Assembly (NCBI GenBank): GCA_000991185.1
Contig: LBRB01000005.1
Coordinates: 1 to 45,810, forward strand
Direction of reading: 5' to 3'
DNA: 45,810 bases
Origin: Berkelbacteria bacterium GW2011_GWA2_35_9
GTDB taxonomy: Bacteria > Patescibacteriota > UBA1384 > GWA2-35-9
Of the stretch, positions 1-9,134 are shown piece by piece. Position 1 is the stretch's first letter, and every line of letters starts with the position of its first letter. Made by a program: the position numbers and the translations under genes. The notes under the pieces are model-generated. The model searched no databases, was not told the DNA's origin, and saw only the letters and a list, made by a program, of their open reading frames with translations.

Positions 1-233
1 TGGCGAAGTGAATAATTTTTTTGGGTTAAAATTGTGTATAAATCTATAAAATCCCTTTTTGTTCCTCTCGATTGCAAAGCGTCTACCTTCATCGCCACCA
101 AGTCTTGGAGCGAAGCAATCTTGATATTGTGATAATTTGCAAACTCACCGATACTGGGATAATGATAATAGAAAAAACTAATTTTTACTTTGTCAAAAAC
201 ACCCAAAAAAGTATCGTCTGCGAAAAAAACCAT
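1..233 (-). pseudogene. C-terminal fragment of AbiEii/AbiGii-type nucleotidyltransferase (runs off the left edge)
   Basis: Minus-strand reading from 233: MVFFADDTFLGVFDKVKISFFYYHYPSIGEFANYHNIKIASLQDLVAMKVDALQSRGTKRDFIDLYTILTQKNYSLR; 'IASLxDLxAMKxDALxSRGTKRDFIDLY' is typical of AbiEii/DUF1814. Only ~38 nt separate it from the lemA stop, so the N-terminal catalytic part is missing. Confidence 0.6.
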
Positions 234-271
234 ACATAGTGAAGGTTTTTCTATCTGCTGATTGCTATCGG

Positions 272-835
272 CTAAAACTCAACTTTCGGTGGTGTTTTGG
301 ATTTTTCCGCCTCTTCGCCTTCCATCTCAAAAAACGGCTGGCTTTCGAACTTAAGCTGGCGACCGATGGTATTAGTCGGAAATGTTTCTAGTTTTGTGTT
401 AAAGTCCCGCACCTGACCGTTGTAAAACCGACGACTGGCTTCTATTTTATTTTCCGTGTCGCTTAATTCATCTTGCAAATCCAAAAAGTTTTGGCTGGCT
501 TTTAAATCCGGATAGCTTTCCGAAACCGCAAACAAGCTTTTCAGCGCCCCGGTTAACATATTCTCCGCCTGCCCCTTTTGTTCTATGCCAGTAGCCCCCA
601 TCGCTTCGGTTCTGGCTTTGGTAACATCCGTTAAAACCGATTTTTCAAACTTAGAATACCCCTTAACCGTTTCAATCAAATTAGGAATCAAATCGTAACG
701 CCGTTTCAACTGAACCGAAATATCGCTCCACGCTTCTTTTACCCGATTTCTCAAGGTTATTAAACCATTATAAACCGCAATTATCCAAAGAATAATTACC
801 CCAAAAACTATCAAAACAATTGTGCCAATTCCCAT
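272..835 (-). CDS. lemA: LemA family protein
   Basis: N-terminal TM then 'YNGLITLRNRVKEAWSDISVQLKRRYDLIPNLIETVKGY', the LemA signature. Confidence 0.93.
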   Translation of the reverse strand: MGIGTIVLIVFGVIILWIIAVYNGLITLRNRVKEAWSDISVQLKRRYDLIPNLIETVKGYSKFEKSVLTDVTKARTEAMGATGIEQKGQAENMLTGALKSLFAVSESYPDLKASQNFLDLQDELSDTENKIEASRRFYNGQVRDFNTKLETFPTNTIGRQLKFESQPFFEMEGEEAEKSKTPPKVEF

Positions 836-860
836 AAATGCTCCTTTTTTTTATTATTAT

Positions 861-897
861 TGGTTATTAGCTATTAATTATTAGTTATTAGCTAATT
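861..897. repeat. AT-rich inverted repeat at the gene 3' end
   Basis: attagctattaattattagttattagctaat; the outer arms ATTAGCT/AGCTAAT are inverted copies; overlaps the stop of the 881..1888 ORF. Confidence 0.5.
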
Positions 898-1888
898 TGT
901 AGTATATCAGACCGTTTTCTTTAATACCAGCTGGGTCTTCACCGTTTTCAAGTCGGGCTTTTAGCTCATAATTAATTCCATCTTCTGATTTGTAGGTATA
1001 GTTAAATTCTTCGCCGACTCTCGGATCAAATGCAATTGAGTCAATATATGTCGAAACTAGTTTTAGCCCCGTATCCGATCCATTTGAAATTTTTTCTTCC
1101 CCACTGCTGGTTGGATAACTATTATTCACTGAAAAATAGGCATCAAGACCTTTTTTTACCATCTCTAAATCTCTTTTCCTCTGAGCATCTCGAGTCAATT
1201 CAGTACTTAACTCCTCTGATTCTGGAACACTTGTCGCCCCAAACTCAAAACTTTTTTCACTATTTCCTGGACTATAACTATAAACCGTTGTTGTTGTTTC
1301 TGAATTACCTGGAATCAAACCAACATACATCCCTAATGGAGTCAATATTAATCCATACGATAGAGCCGATAAAACAATAATTATTATCAACCCAAACAAG
1401 AAAAATTTGCTCACTCCAACTTTGGCTATCGTTTCTTTCGGATTATCATTTACTGTTTTCTCGATATTTTCCAATTTTTTATTCTCAGGCTCTTTTGCCT
1501 GTTTTGGTTCCTCATCAATTTGTTCAGCATTATTCGCTACAATACTTTCAATATCATCTTTTTTTTCTTCAATTTTTTCATTCGTTTTTTCTATTTCTGA
1601 TTGATTCTCCCCAATTGCCGGAATATCAATCGGCTCGTCGGGAAATTGAGTATTTGCCTCCGGTGATGGTTGAGCTGTATTTGAATTTTCAATTTTTTCT
1701 GAAAGGTTAACCGATTTTTCACTTTTAACCGGAATAATTTTTTGAGGATTGCTTTCAGGATTTGTTTCGGGTTGAATTGGAGCCACAGTTGGATTTGTAG
1801 CTAAATCAATATTTTCCGTATTCAAAGTCGCCACTTTCTGCAAGTCGCTTTTCGGTTTAACTAATTCATCTCCAAACTGCAGTTTCAT
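881..1888 (-). CDS. Single-pass membrane protein with Pro/Glu/Lys-rich N-terminus and pseudopilin-like C-terminal domain
   Basis: Low-complexity N-terminus, TM 'FFLFGLIIIIVLSALSYGLIL', C-terminus 'TRDAQRKRDLEMVKKGLDAYFSVNNSYPTS' resembles type IV pilin/pseudopilin helix-loop segments. Confidence 0.55.
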   Translation of the reverse strand: MKLQFGDELVKPKSDLQKVATLNTENIDLATNPTVAPIQPETNPESNPQKIIPVKSEKSVNLSEKIENSNTAQPSPEANTQFPDEPIDIPAIGENQSEIEKTNEKIEEKKDDIESIVANNAEQIDEEPKQAKEPENKKLENIEKTVNDNPKETIAKVGVSKFFLFGLIIIIVLSALSYGLILTPLGMYVGLIPGNSETTTTVYSYSPGNSEKSFEFGATSVPESEELSTELTRDAQRKRDLEMVKKGLDAYFSVNNSYPTSSGEEKISNGSDTGLKLVSTYIDSIAFDPRVGEEFNYTYKSEDGINYELKARLENGEDPAGIKENGLIYYKLANN

Positions 1889-1923
1889 CGTCCCCGCCTT
1901 TTTATAATTTATAGTTTACTGTA

Positions 1924-3093
1924 TTATAACTCAATTTCTAAAGCTTTCTCAAGTTGATTATCAACATTTTCTTGTTTTATAACCTCAATATCAGGTTTAA
2001 TACCGTTTTTATCTATTTCTTGATCCTTAGGTGTCAACCACTTAGCGATCGTTAATCTTAACGATCCGCCATTCGATAATTCTTCCAATTTTTGAACCGA
2101 ACCTTTGCCGTAAGTTTTTTCACCAATTATTTTAGCTTTCTGATTATCTTGCAAGGAACCAGCCACAATTTCAGAAGCACTGGCTGACCCGCCATTAACC
2201 AAAACGACTGTTTTAATTTCAGTTAAAATATTTTTCCGATTCGATTTCAATTCCTCAATTTCACCTTTTTTATTTTTTTCCTTGACAATCACTCCATCTA
2301 TCCAATGTGATCCGATGTCAACCGAACTATCTAAATACCCTCCGGGATTACCACGAAGATCTAGCACAATTCGATCGATATTTTTCAAATCGTTATTTTT
2401 AACTACTTTTTCAAACAATTCGGTCGTATCACTCCCAAACTGAATTATTTCAATATAAAGTATTTTTTTACCGTTTTTTTCAATAATTTTACTACTAACC
2501 GAATCGTATTTAATCGTGTCTCTAACTATTTCATACTCTTTAGCTTGATGATCGCTTTTTTCAACTAACAATTTAACTTTCGAACCCTTTGGTCCACGAA
2601 TTAATGATATTGCTTCCGGTAAAGAAACTTCTTGGCTGTTTTTGTCATCAATCTTTAAAATAATATCTTTTGTCTCAAGACCAGCTTTTTCAGCTGGAGA
2701 ATTTTTAAGTGGGCTGACGACAGTCAACTTCCCATCATCAAGTGAAATTTCAACCCCGATTCCATCAAATTTCCCATCTAACTCTGAGATTAAATCCTTT
2801 GATTCTTCTTGGCTTAAATAAGACGAATGGGGGTCGCCTAAACCTTGAACAATTCCCGCCAACAAGCCGTCAATTATTTTATTTCGATCTATTTCACCTA
2901 CGAAATCATTTTCAATTTCCGACAGCTCTTCGTTGATTAAATTAATTTCGTCTTGTGCTAATTTTCCTGACTGTTGATTTGTTTGCTCAAGAATTATTTT
3001 TTTTGAATAATCCTGCCAATTATAACCAAGATAAAATGACAGCAAGACTAACAAAATAACTGCGACGATTTTAGGTCGTTGATTAAGTTCCAT
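1924..3093 (-). CDS. S41 family C-terminal processing peptidase (PDZ + S41)
   Basis: PDZ 'SPAEKAGLETKDIILKID', catalytic 'NGGSASASEIVAGSLQD' and 'GEKTYGKGSVQ'. Confidence 0.93.
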   Translation of the reverse strand: MELNQRPKIVAVILLVLLSFYLGYNWQDYSKKIILEQTNQQSGKLAQDEINLINEELSEIENDFVGEIDRNKIIDGLLAGIVQGLGDPHSSYLSQEESKDLISELDGKFDGIGVEISLDDGKLTVVSPLKNSPAEKAGLETKDIILKIDDKNSQEVSLPEAISLIRGPKGSKVKLLVEKSDHQAKEYEIVRDTIKYDSVSSKIIEKNGKKILYIEIIQFGSDTTELFEKVVKNNDLKNIDRIVLDLRGNPGGYLDSSVDIGSHWIDGVIVKEKNKKGEIEELKSNRKNILTEIKTVVLVNGGSASASEIVAGSLQDNQKAKIIGEKTYGKGSVQKLEELSNGGSLRLTIAKWLTPKDQEIDKNGIKPDIEVIKQENVDNQLEKALEIEL

Positions 3094-3107
3094 ATAAATT
3101 CATTATA

Positions 3108-4199
3108 TCAGTTTGAAATTATTGCGCCACCTAGCACTTCATCGCCTCGATAAAAAACTACGTGCTGACCAGGAGTAATTGCTCGAACTGTCTCATTAAG
3201 CTGAATTTTGAACTTTGGATTTTGAAATTTATTTGGACTTTGGATTTTGAAATTTGAAATTTCCGAAATCTGTGTTTCATCAAAATCAACCACCAATTTA
3301 TTGTTCTCAATATCCTTGTAAATTACATATAATGCCTTCCTTGAGTCAGATAGTAATTTTGAATTTTGAAATTTATTATGAACTTTGAACTTTGAACTTT
3401 GAACTTCGGAAGCACTAATGCGCTCTCCGATTGTATAATAAAACGCCCCATCATGCTCCCCGACTTTAGTATTGTTGCTCAATACAACATCTCCAATTTT
3501 TGGTTTAATCATCATTTTCAAAAACTCTTTCAGTGGTAATTTTCCAACAAAACAAATCCCTTGTGAATCTTTTTTGGTCGCATTCGGCAACCTATTTTTT
3601 TTAGCAATTTCTCGCACTTCAGTTTTCATCATCCCACCGATCGGAAAAATAACTTTTTCAAGTTGTTTTTGCCCAAGCTGCCAAAGGAAATAAGCTTGAT
3701 CTTTTGAAGGGTCAACACCACGCAAAAGATAAAAATATTTTGCTAAATTTGAAATTTGAAATTTTAAATTCGCTCGGCGAAGCCGAGCGTAGTGTCCCGT
3801 CGCTAAATAAGCGTTTGGTGAAATTTTTTCAACGAATTTTAATAACGCTCCAAACTTAATAAATGTATTACACCAAACATCCGGATTGGGCGTAATGCCT
3901 TTTTCATAACCTTTAATAAATTTTGAAAATACATTTTTTGCATACTCTTTTTCAAAATTTAAAACATAAAAAGGAATGTCGAGAAAATTTGCCACTCGTT
4001 CCGCCATTTTTTGATCAGCTAAATCTGAACAACTGTCGGTAAATTTTTCATTTTTATTATTTTCGGTTAGCCAACTTTTTATATCAAAGTTTTTCAAAAA
4101 AACGGCGGTCAGATCAAAACCGGCTTTTTTTAAAAGCAATGCCGAAACTGCGCTATCTACTCCGCCTGAAAGAGCAATAACAGCTTTTTTAGATTTCAT
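3108..4199 (-). CDS. mnmA: tRNA-specific 2-thiouridylase MnmA with three repeat-derived insertions
   Basis: 'ALSGGVDSAVSALLL', 'TPNPDVWCNTFIKFGALL', 'TGHYARL', 'DSQGICFVGK', 'TIGER'; interrupted by KFQ/NSK-type peptides. Confidence 0.93.
   Translation of the reverse strand: MKSKKAVIALSGGVDSAVSALLLKKAGFDLTAVFLKNFDIKSWLTENNKNEKFTDSCSDLADQKMAERVANFLDIPFYVLNFEKEYAKNVFSKFIKGYEKGITPNPDVWCNTFIKFGALLKFVEKISPNAYLATGHYARLRRANLKFQISNLAKYFYLLRGVDPSKDQAYFLWQLGQKQLEKVIFPIGGMMKTEVREIAKKNRLPNATKKDSQGICFVGKLPLKEFLKMMIKPKIGDVVLSNNTKVGEHDGAFYYTIGERISASEVQSSKFKVHNKFQNSKLLSDSRKALYVIYKDIENNKLVVDFDETQISEISNFKIQSPNKFQNPKFKIQLNETVRAITPGQHVVFYRGDEVLGGAIISN
3201..3270. repeat. AT-rich interspersed repeat (TTTGAAATTT-type), coding inside mnmA
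   Basis: ctgaattttgaactttggattttgaaatttatttggactttggattttgaaatttgaaatttccga; encodes SEISNFKIQSPNKFQNPKFKIQLNE. Confidence 0.75.
3355..3408. repeat. AT-rich interspersed repeat, coding inside mnmA
   Basis: tttgaattttgaaatttattatgaactttgaactttgaactttgaacttc; encodes EVQSSKFKVHNKFQNSKL. Confidence 0.75.
3741..3791. repeat. AT-rich repeat plus GC-rich hairpin, coding inside mnmA
   Basis: aaatttgaaatttgaaattttaaatt followed by CGCTCGGCGAAGCCGAGCG hairpin (3771-3789); encodes ARLRRANLKFQISNLA between the conserved TGHYARL and YFLLRG-like segments. Confidence 0.75.
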
Positions 4200-4971
4200 T
4201 TTGAATATTATAAGCTTTGATTAAATTTGAAAATAGATTAGCTACCGTTAGTGGTCCAATTCCGCCAATTGGCGGTACAATCGCTCTGACCAAGCTTTTT
4301 ATTTTTTCAAAATCGGTATCTACCCCACTTGCATCAATGACAATTTGATTTTTAGAAACTAAATTTGGTTGAATAAATTTATGACTGCCGGAGGCTCCAA
4401 TAACAATCTCCGCCTCTAATATTTTACTCCGATAATCACGGTCATTTTTTTCAGTAATATTGACAAAGGCACCTTGTTTTTTAAGCAAAGTTGCTAACGG
4501 TCTGCCAATTAAAAAACCATAACCGACAATCACAAACTTTTTATGATATATATCAATTTTATTATGAAGTAAAAGATTAATTATTGCCATTGGTGTTGGC
4601 GGGCGAAACAGATGCATCCGGAAACCATCAACATCTTTTTTAGGATCGATCGCCCATATTATTTTTAAGCGATCAAGATTGTTTGGAATTGGCATTTGGA
4701 CAATTATCCCATTGACACTTTTGTTTTTGTTTAACTCATCTATTAAATAAACAATATTTGATATTTCAATATTTTCTGGAAATTCAAATAGTTTGAAATT
4801 AACGCCAATTTTTTCAGCGATTTTTTGTTTAATTTCGATATATTTTCGGCTTTGTTTGTCGTCGCCAATTAAAATTACTGCCAATCCCGGGTCACTCGGT
4901 AACATTTTGACTTCAACAGTTAGCTCTTTGATTATTTCATTAGCAATTTTATCGCCCTTGATAATCTTCAT
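4189..4971 (-). CDS. folD: Bifunctional methylenetetrahydrofolate dehydrogenase/cyclohydrolase FolD
   Basis: 'KYIEIKQKIAEKIGVNF', 'VNGIIVQMPIPNNLD', 'KDVDGF', 'IVGYGFLIGRPLATLL', 'VPPIGGIGPLTVANLF'. Confidence 0.93.
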   Translation of the reverse strand: MKIIKGDKIANEIIKELTVEVKMLPSDPGLAVILIGDDKQSRKYIEIKQKIAEKIGVNFKLFEFPENIEISNIVYLIDELNKNKSVNGIIVQMPIPNNLDRLKIIWAIDPKKDVDGFRMHLFRPPTPMAIINLLLHNKIDIYHKKFVIVGYGFLIGRPLATLLKKQGAFVNITEKNDRDYRSKILEAEIVIGASGSHKFIQPNLVSKNQIVIDASGVDTDFEKIKSLVRAIVPPIGGIGPLTVANLFSNLIKAYNIQNEI

Positions 4972-6124
4972 AAACTTCAGTTAATATTTTTAAAAATGTT
5001 TCGATTTCAGTATTACTAGTTGCAAGTGCAATACTTATCCGCAATGTTTCTCTAATTGTCTTTTCGTCAACCTGCATATTTTCTAATACATAAGAAAGCT
5101 TTTGGCTTTTACTGGAACAAGCGCTTCCAATAGAAACTGAAATATTTTGCTTGTCTAAAAGAACAAATAGATTTTGGTGTTCAATATTTTTTAGAGCAAT
5201 TAAACTTATATGTGGCGATCTAGAGCTAGTCTTGAACAATATTTTTGCATCTGCAATTTTTTCAATTCCATTTTCTAATTTGGTTTTTTTGAACTGCAAA
5301 ATTTTTGTATTTTTAATTCTTTTTTGCACAATATTTTCTAAAACTTTAGTCATATAATATATTCCATAAACATTCACTGTTCCTGATCGCTTATCCATTT
5401 CTTGCCCACCCCCGCAAATTAATGGGAAAAATTTCTCCGTCTTAGAAATCATCACTCCAGTTCCTGGCAATGACCCAAATTTATGACCAGAAAAAGTGAC
5501 AATATCGATTAAATCTCTTTCTAAATTGATCGAATAATATTCAACTGCCTGAGTTATATCGGTATGTAAATATGGATATTTTGTATCGTTAGTCAATTTA
5601 TATTTTTTTAATTCCCGACCGATTTTTTTAATATCTTGCACAACACCAGTTTCGTTATTTACAAAACCAACCGAAATTAATACTGTTTCTGGCTTGATTA
5701 GTTCAATAATTTTTTCGGAAATAAAAAGTCCATCTTTTTCTGGATAAATAAATGTTACTTCCGCCCGCTTAAGATTGTTAAGAATTTTAGCGGTTTCAAT
5801 TATAGATGGGTGTTCAATCGAGCTAATAATTAAATGAGGCAATTTTTCACCGGTAGTATTATAATACAATGCATAATCCACCATACCTTTTAAAATTGTA
5901 TTATTGCCTTCGCTAGCCCCACTATTAAAATAGACCATCTCTGGTTCGACTGAAAATATATGGGCAATTTTTTCTCGACATTTTTCCAAAATTTTTGACA
6001 TTTCTCTGCCATGCGAGTGGAGCGAAGAACTATTGCCATAAGATTTTTTAATTAAACTAAAATACTCTTCGGCAATTTTTTCATCCGGTTTTTTTGTCCC
6101 TGCATTGTCTAAATAAATTTTCAT
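4949..6124 (-). CDS. Cysteine desulfurase (NifS/IscS family)
   Basis: 'YLDNAGTKKP', 'NSGASEGNNTILKG', 'HTDITQAVEYY', 'SGHKFGSLPGTGVM', 'SIGSACSSKSQKLSYVL'. Confidence 0.93.
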   Translation of the reverse strand: MKIYLDNAGTKKPDEKIAEEYFSLIKKSYGNSSSLHSHGREMSKILEKCREKIAHIFSVEPEMVYFNSGASEGNNTILKGMVDYALYYNTTGEKLPHLIISSIEHPSIIETAKILNNLKRAEVTFIYPEKDGLFISEKIIELIKPETVLISVGFVNNETGVVQDIKKIGRELKKYKLTNDTKYPYLHTDITQAVEYYSINLERDLIDIVTFSGHKFGSLPGTGVMISKTEKFFPLICGGGQEMDKRSGTVNVYGIYYMTKVLENIVQKRIKNTKILQFKKTKLENGIEKIADAKILFKTSSRSPHISLIALKNIEHQNLFVLLDKQNISVSIGSACSSKSQKLSYVLENMQVDEKTIRETLRISIALATSNTEIETFLKILTEVYEDYQGR

Positions 6125-6205
6125 TTTTTATTATTTGCAGGTTAATTTTATAAGAATAACTTTTATAAGTCAAGAATCAAAATTACACTTTCTTACAGGA
6201 GCACA

Positions 6206-6376
6206 TTATTCTTTTGAATAATATTTATACTCGGTAATCATATTTTTTTCAAGTTGTCTCAGGTGATTGTCATATTTTTTAATTAATAAATATTTAATTA
6301 AAATAGCACTTAGATAAAATATTAAAATAACAACAATAAATATATTTATCAAAAATAATGCATTTTTTTTATTCAT
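6206..6376 (-). CDS. 56-aa small single-TM protein, start overlaps the stop of the upstream metallopeptidase
   Basis: Read from sequence (below the ORF-track cutoff): MNKKNALFLINIFIVVILIFYLSAILIKYLLIKKYDNHLRQLEKNMITEYKYYSKE; its ATG overlaps the end of the 6369..7448 ORF. Confidence 0.5.
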   Translation of the reverse strand: MNKKNALFLINIFIVVILIFYLSAILIKYLLIKKYDNHLRQLEKNMITEYKYYSKE

Positions 6377-7448
6377 TAATCCACCCCATTTCTTTTGCGG
6401 TTCTTTTATTAATTAAAGAGGAGTAATTTGAATCTAGATCAACGCTTCCACTATTACACATTAAACTATAATGGTTACCTGTAATAGTTTCGTCAAATGT
6501 ACCATCCTGACATGGCTTATTAATATCTCCACCTATAATGTATTGGTCTGACGCTCCTAAAGAATGAGCCATTTCGTGAACTAAAGTACCAATATGTATC
6601 CCCCATTGATTAGGAAACAACCATGTTAAGCTTGATCTGACCGAACTAAGTGAATGAGAGACTAAAAGAGCGCCAATGTCATTTGGAGCATAAACAACTA
6701 CTCCAATTGCATCATAATCTCTTATGTCGATATTTTGTTTTTTAAAATTTTTAATCATAAAATTATCAGAAATTCCCCATTCTCCAATAGCTTCATCTCG
6801 ATTGCTAGCTGTTAGTTGAGGAAGCTTTTCATCAATCTTGATGGGTTCCTTAACGGTTAAATTTACAGTTAAATCTGCATTAAAACGCTTTGCTTGAGCT
6901 TCATAATAAGTTTTAATATACCTAAAAGTTGGATTAGAAATTTCTGAACCAGGAAGTTTTATTTTTTCTTGTTCACTATTTAAAGCTTCTATATATTTTT
7001 TAATAATTTCATTTTCTTGATCAACATCCTGAGGTATCAGTTGCACAATTAAAAAATTAAGGTCTCCGACTGCTTTTGTTAAAACATATGCACAAGTCGA
7101 ATGGTCAGTAATTTTCCTCCATGGTTTTTCATATTCCTGACAGTTGTTATTATCTTCAACTATTTTAGAGCCATTCTCGCCACTGTTTAAATATTTGTAT
7201 ATTCTATTGGTTGTATCTTCACTAAATTTTATTTCTGATGTCTCTTTAGTTATTAAATCTTCATTTTTTTGTAACGCTAGATTAATAATATCTTCATATT
7301 TATCGTGTATTGCTAGAACTTTACTAAGATATTCTTGATAATATTTATGATTATAACGATAGTATATAATATTAATAAATACTATTAGCAATGCCAAAAA
7401 CCAGAATAAACATATTTTTAAATCTTCTTTTTCAATCTTGATTGACAT
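6369..7448 (-). CDS. Membrane-anchored zinc metallopeptidase-like protein
   Basis: N-terminal TM; zinc-binding 'GTLVHEMAHSLGASDQY' (HExxHxxGxxD). Confidence 0.7.
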   Translation of the reverse strand: MSIKIEKEDLKICLFWFLALLIVFINIIYYRYNHKYYQEYLSKVLAIHDKYEDIINLALQKNEDLITKETSEIKFSEDTTNRIYKYLNSGENGSKIVEDNNNCQEYEKPWRKITDHSTCAYVLTKAVGDLNFLIVQLIPQDVDQENEIIKKYIEALNSEQEKIKLPGSEISNPTFRYIKTYYEAQAKRFNADLTVNLTVKEPIKIDEKLPQLTASNRDEAIGEWGISDNFMIKNFKKQNIDIRDYDAIGVVVYAPNDIGALLVSHSLSSVRSSLTWLFPNQWGIHIGTLVHEMAHSLGASDQYIIGGDINKPCQDGTFDETITGNHYSLMCNSGSVDLDSNYSSLINKRTAKEMGWINE

Positions 7449-7456
7449 TTTTGTGT

Positions 7457-9082
7457 CTAATATCCTTCAGGATAGAAATAATTTTGGGTTAAAAATACAT
7501 CAACTATTTTTTTAGGAATAGATGAACCTGTGCTAGTAATGTAGTTTGCTGTTTCAGCTGTTTTTACAGAACTAAAGATAATATAATTTTCGTTGTTTAC
7601 AAAATAAAAATCTCCCGAAACAGTTCCAAGATTAGTAATGTTCTTTTCAACGTTTGTACTTTTTTCTTTTAAGAAAAGATCAGTCTTCCCATCTCGTGTT
7701 TCTTTAAATATTTCTATATTTCCGTCTTGAGTAAATATCCTCTCTCTTCTACTGTTAGCTGAGTCCGGTGTATAATTACTAATATTACCGGTTTCTATAT
7801 TATATTGTTTATACAGCGTTTTACTTTCTTCAGTGTCATAGTATGAATATAGCAAATACTGATTATCTTGCGAGTACTTTAAATCACTGACAGAGCTATC
7901 TGTAATTTTTTTTGTTGAATTGTTAGAAAATCTATATATATATGTTCCCTTTTCAGAATTAATATCTCCATAAATAGTATTTTGTATCCAACTTATTGTT
8001 TTTCCTGAAAAACTAAATGCAAAACTATTCAAACCTCCATTTTCTGCTAATTTAATTGTGCTCTCGCTCGTCACATTATAAATATATAATTTATTACTGA
8101 AATCATCTTGACCTTCTTTTCCGATCCACGCAATATATTTATTATCAGAAGACCACCTTACTCCATTTATGCTATATTGATTTCCAATTTTCTTCAAACT
8201 CTCTCCTGAACTTTTAATTAAATAGATATAATCACGAAAAGTTCCGTCTGCCTTTTTTTCTTGATCTCGTGTTGACATAAATACAACCCAGTTTTTATCA
8301 GGACTAGATTGAGCATTATAATCCTCACCCTCTCCAAGTCTTTTTACCAGCTGACTTAATTCCGTACCATCATAATTTGCTAAATAAACTCCTTTTTTCC
8401 CACCATCTCTATTTGAAACAAAATATAATTTTCCAGATGGAACTATTTCAATGACTTGATCTTTGTTGTCGGAAAAAATAATATTTTTTTCTATTTTATT
8501 ATATCCTTCTTTTTCTATAGTTACTTTATGGTCGTCAATTGCAATTTTTTCAAATAGAGCAATTCCCTTTTCGTCGGTTTCTCGTTCTTCCCCTAAAATT
8601 TTTATTTTTACACCTTTTATTGTTTGACCATTAATATAATTTTTAGTTGTAATAGAAACATTATCGGTAACAATTGTTTTTCTCAACTGTACCAGCTTGT
8701 TATTTACTCCTTTTTTCAATTTTATTTTTTCTTCGTAATTGTCAAATCCGCTTGTGGTAATTAATAGTTTGTACGTTCCTGCATGTAGATTATTAATAAT
8801 TAGCAACCCTTGATTGTCACTTATTTTATCAATCCCATTGATATTTCCTTTAGCACCAATAACGGTTTCGTTGTTTTCATCAGTTATTTTAACCTCGAGT
8901 TTGGCAGGAAATATTTTCAATAATAAAAAACTATAACTATCAGTCTGCCATATCAATACTAAAATAGCTATTAGCAATACAAACAACGAACTAATTCTAA
9001 GAAAATTTTTCGATATTACAAAATAACGGCTCTTCTCAGTATTTAATGTATTTCCTGAAACGGTTTCTTGATATTTTTTTAT
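7457..9082 (-). CDS. Membrane-anchored carboxypeptidase-regulatory/PEGA-like plus TolB-like beta-propeller protein; start likely an ATA at 9082
   Basis: Beta-sandwich repeats 'LEVKITDENNETVIGAKGNINGI...', propeller motifs 'LYFVSNRDGGKKGVYLANYDG', 'WVVFMSTRD'. The ORF-track start (TTG at 8986) falls inside the TM segment; the frame stays open to 9082, where ATA follows AAGGAGG by 5 nt. Confidence 0.7.
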   Translation of the reverse strand: MKKYQETVSGNTLNTEKSRYFVISKNFLRISSLFVLLIAILVLIWQTDSYSFLLLKIFPAKLEVKITDENNETVIGAKGNINGIDKISDNQGLLIINNLHAGTYKLLITTSGFDNYEEKIKLKKGVNNKLVQLRKTIVTDNVSITTKNYINGQTIKGVKIKILGEERETDEKGIALFEKIAIDDHKVTIEKEGYNKIEKNIIFSDNKDQVIEIVPSGKLYFVSNRDGGKKGVYLANYDGTELSQLVKRLGEGEDYNAQSSPDKNWVVFMSTRDQEKKADGTFRDYIYLIKSSGESLKKIGNQYSINGVRWSSDNKYIAWIGKEGQDDFSNKLYIYNVTSESTIKLAENGGLNSFAFSFSGKTISWIQNTIYGDINSEKGTYIYRFSNNSTKKITDSSVSDLKYSQDNQYLLYSYYDTEESKTLYKQYNIETGNISNYTPDSANSRRERIFTQDGNIEIFKETRDGKTDLFLKEKSTNVEKNITNLGTVSGDFYFVNNENYIIFSSVKTAETANYITSTGSSIPKKIVDVFLTQNYFYPEGY

Positions 9083-9087
9083 AAACT

Positions 9088-9094
9088 CCTCCTT
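9088..9094 (-). promoter_or_regulatory. Shine-Dalgarno AAGGAGG
   Basis: + strand cctcctt; minus AAGGAGG-AGTTT-ATA. Confidence 0.7.
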
Positions 9095-9112
9095 ATTTAT
9101 ATGTTATTATTT

Positions 9113-9121
9113 ATTATAACA
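9113..9121 (-). promoter_or_regulatory. Extended -10 promoter element TGTTATAAT
   Basis: Minus strand ...ATTTGTTATAATAA..., ~20 nt upstream of the SD for the 7457..9082 gene. Confidence 0.45.
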
Positions 9122-9134
9122 AATAATTTACATT

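Noticed and set aside
1030-1710. Plus-strand ORFs 1030..1380, 1407..1604 and 1495..1710
   Set aside because: Antisense to the well-supported minus-strand membrane protein 881..1888; composition looks like shadow ORFs. The same applies to the other short opposite-strand ORFs in the track.
3201-3410. CRISPR-like array
   Set aside because: The repeats are short degenerate AT-rich units without regular spacers, and they lie inside mnmA; no cas genes in the window.
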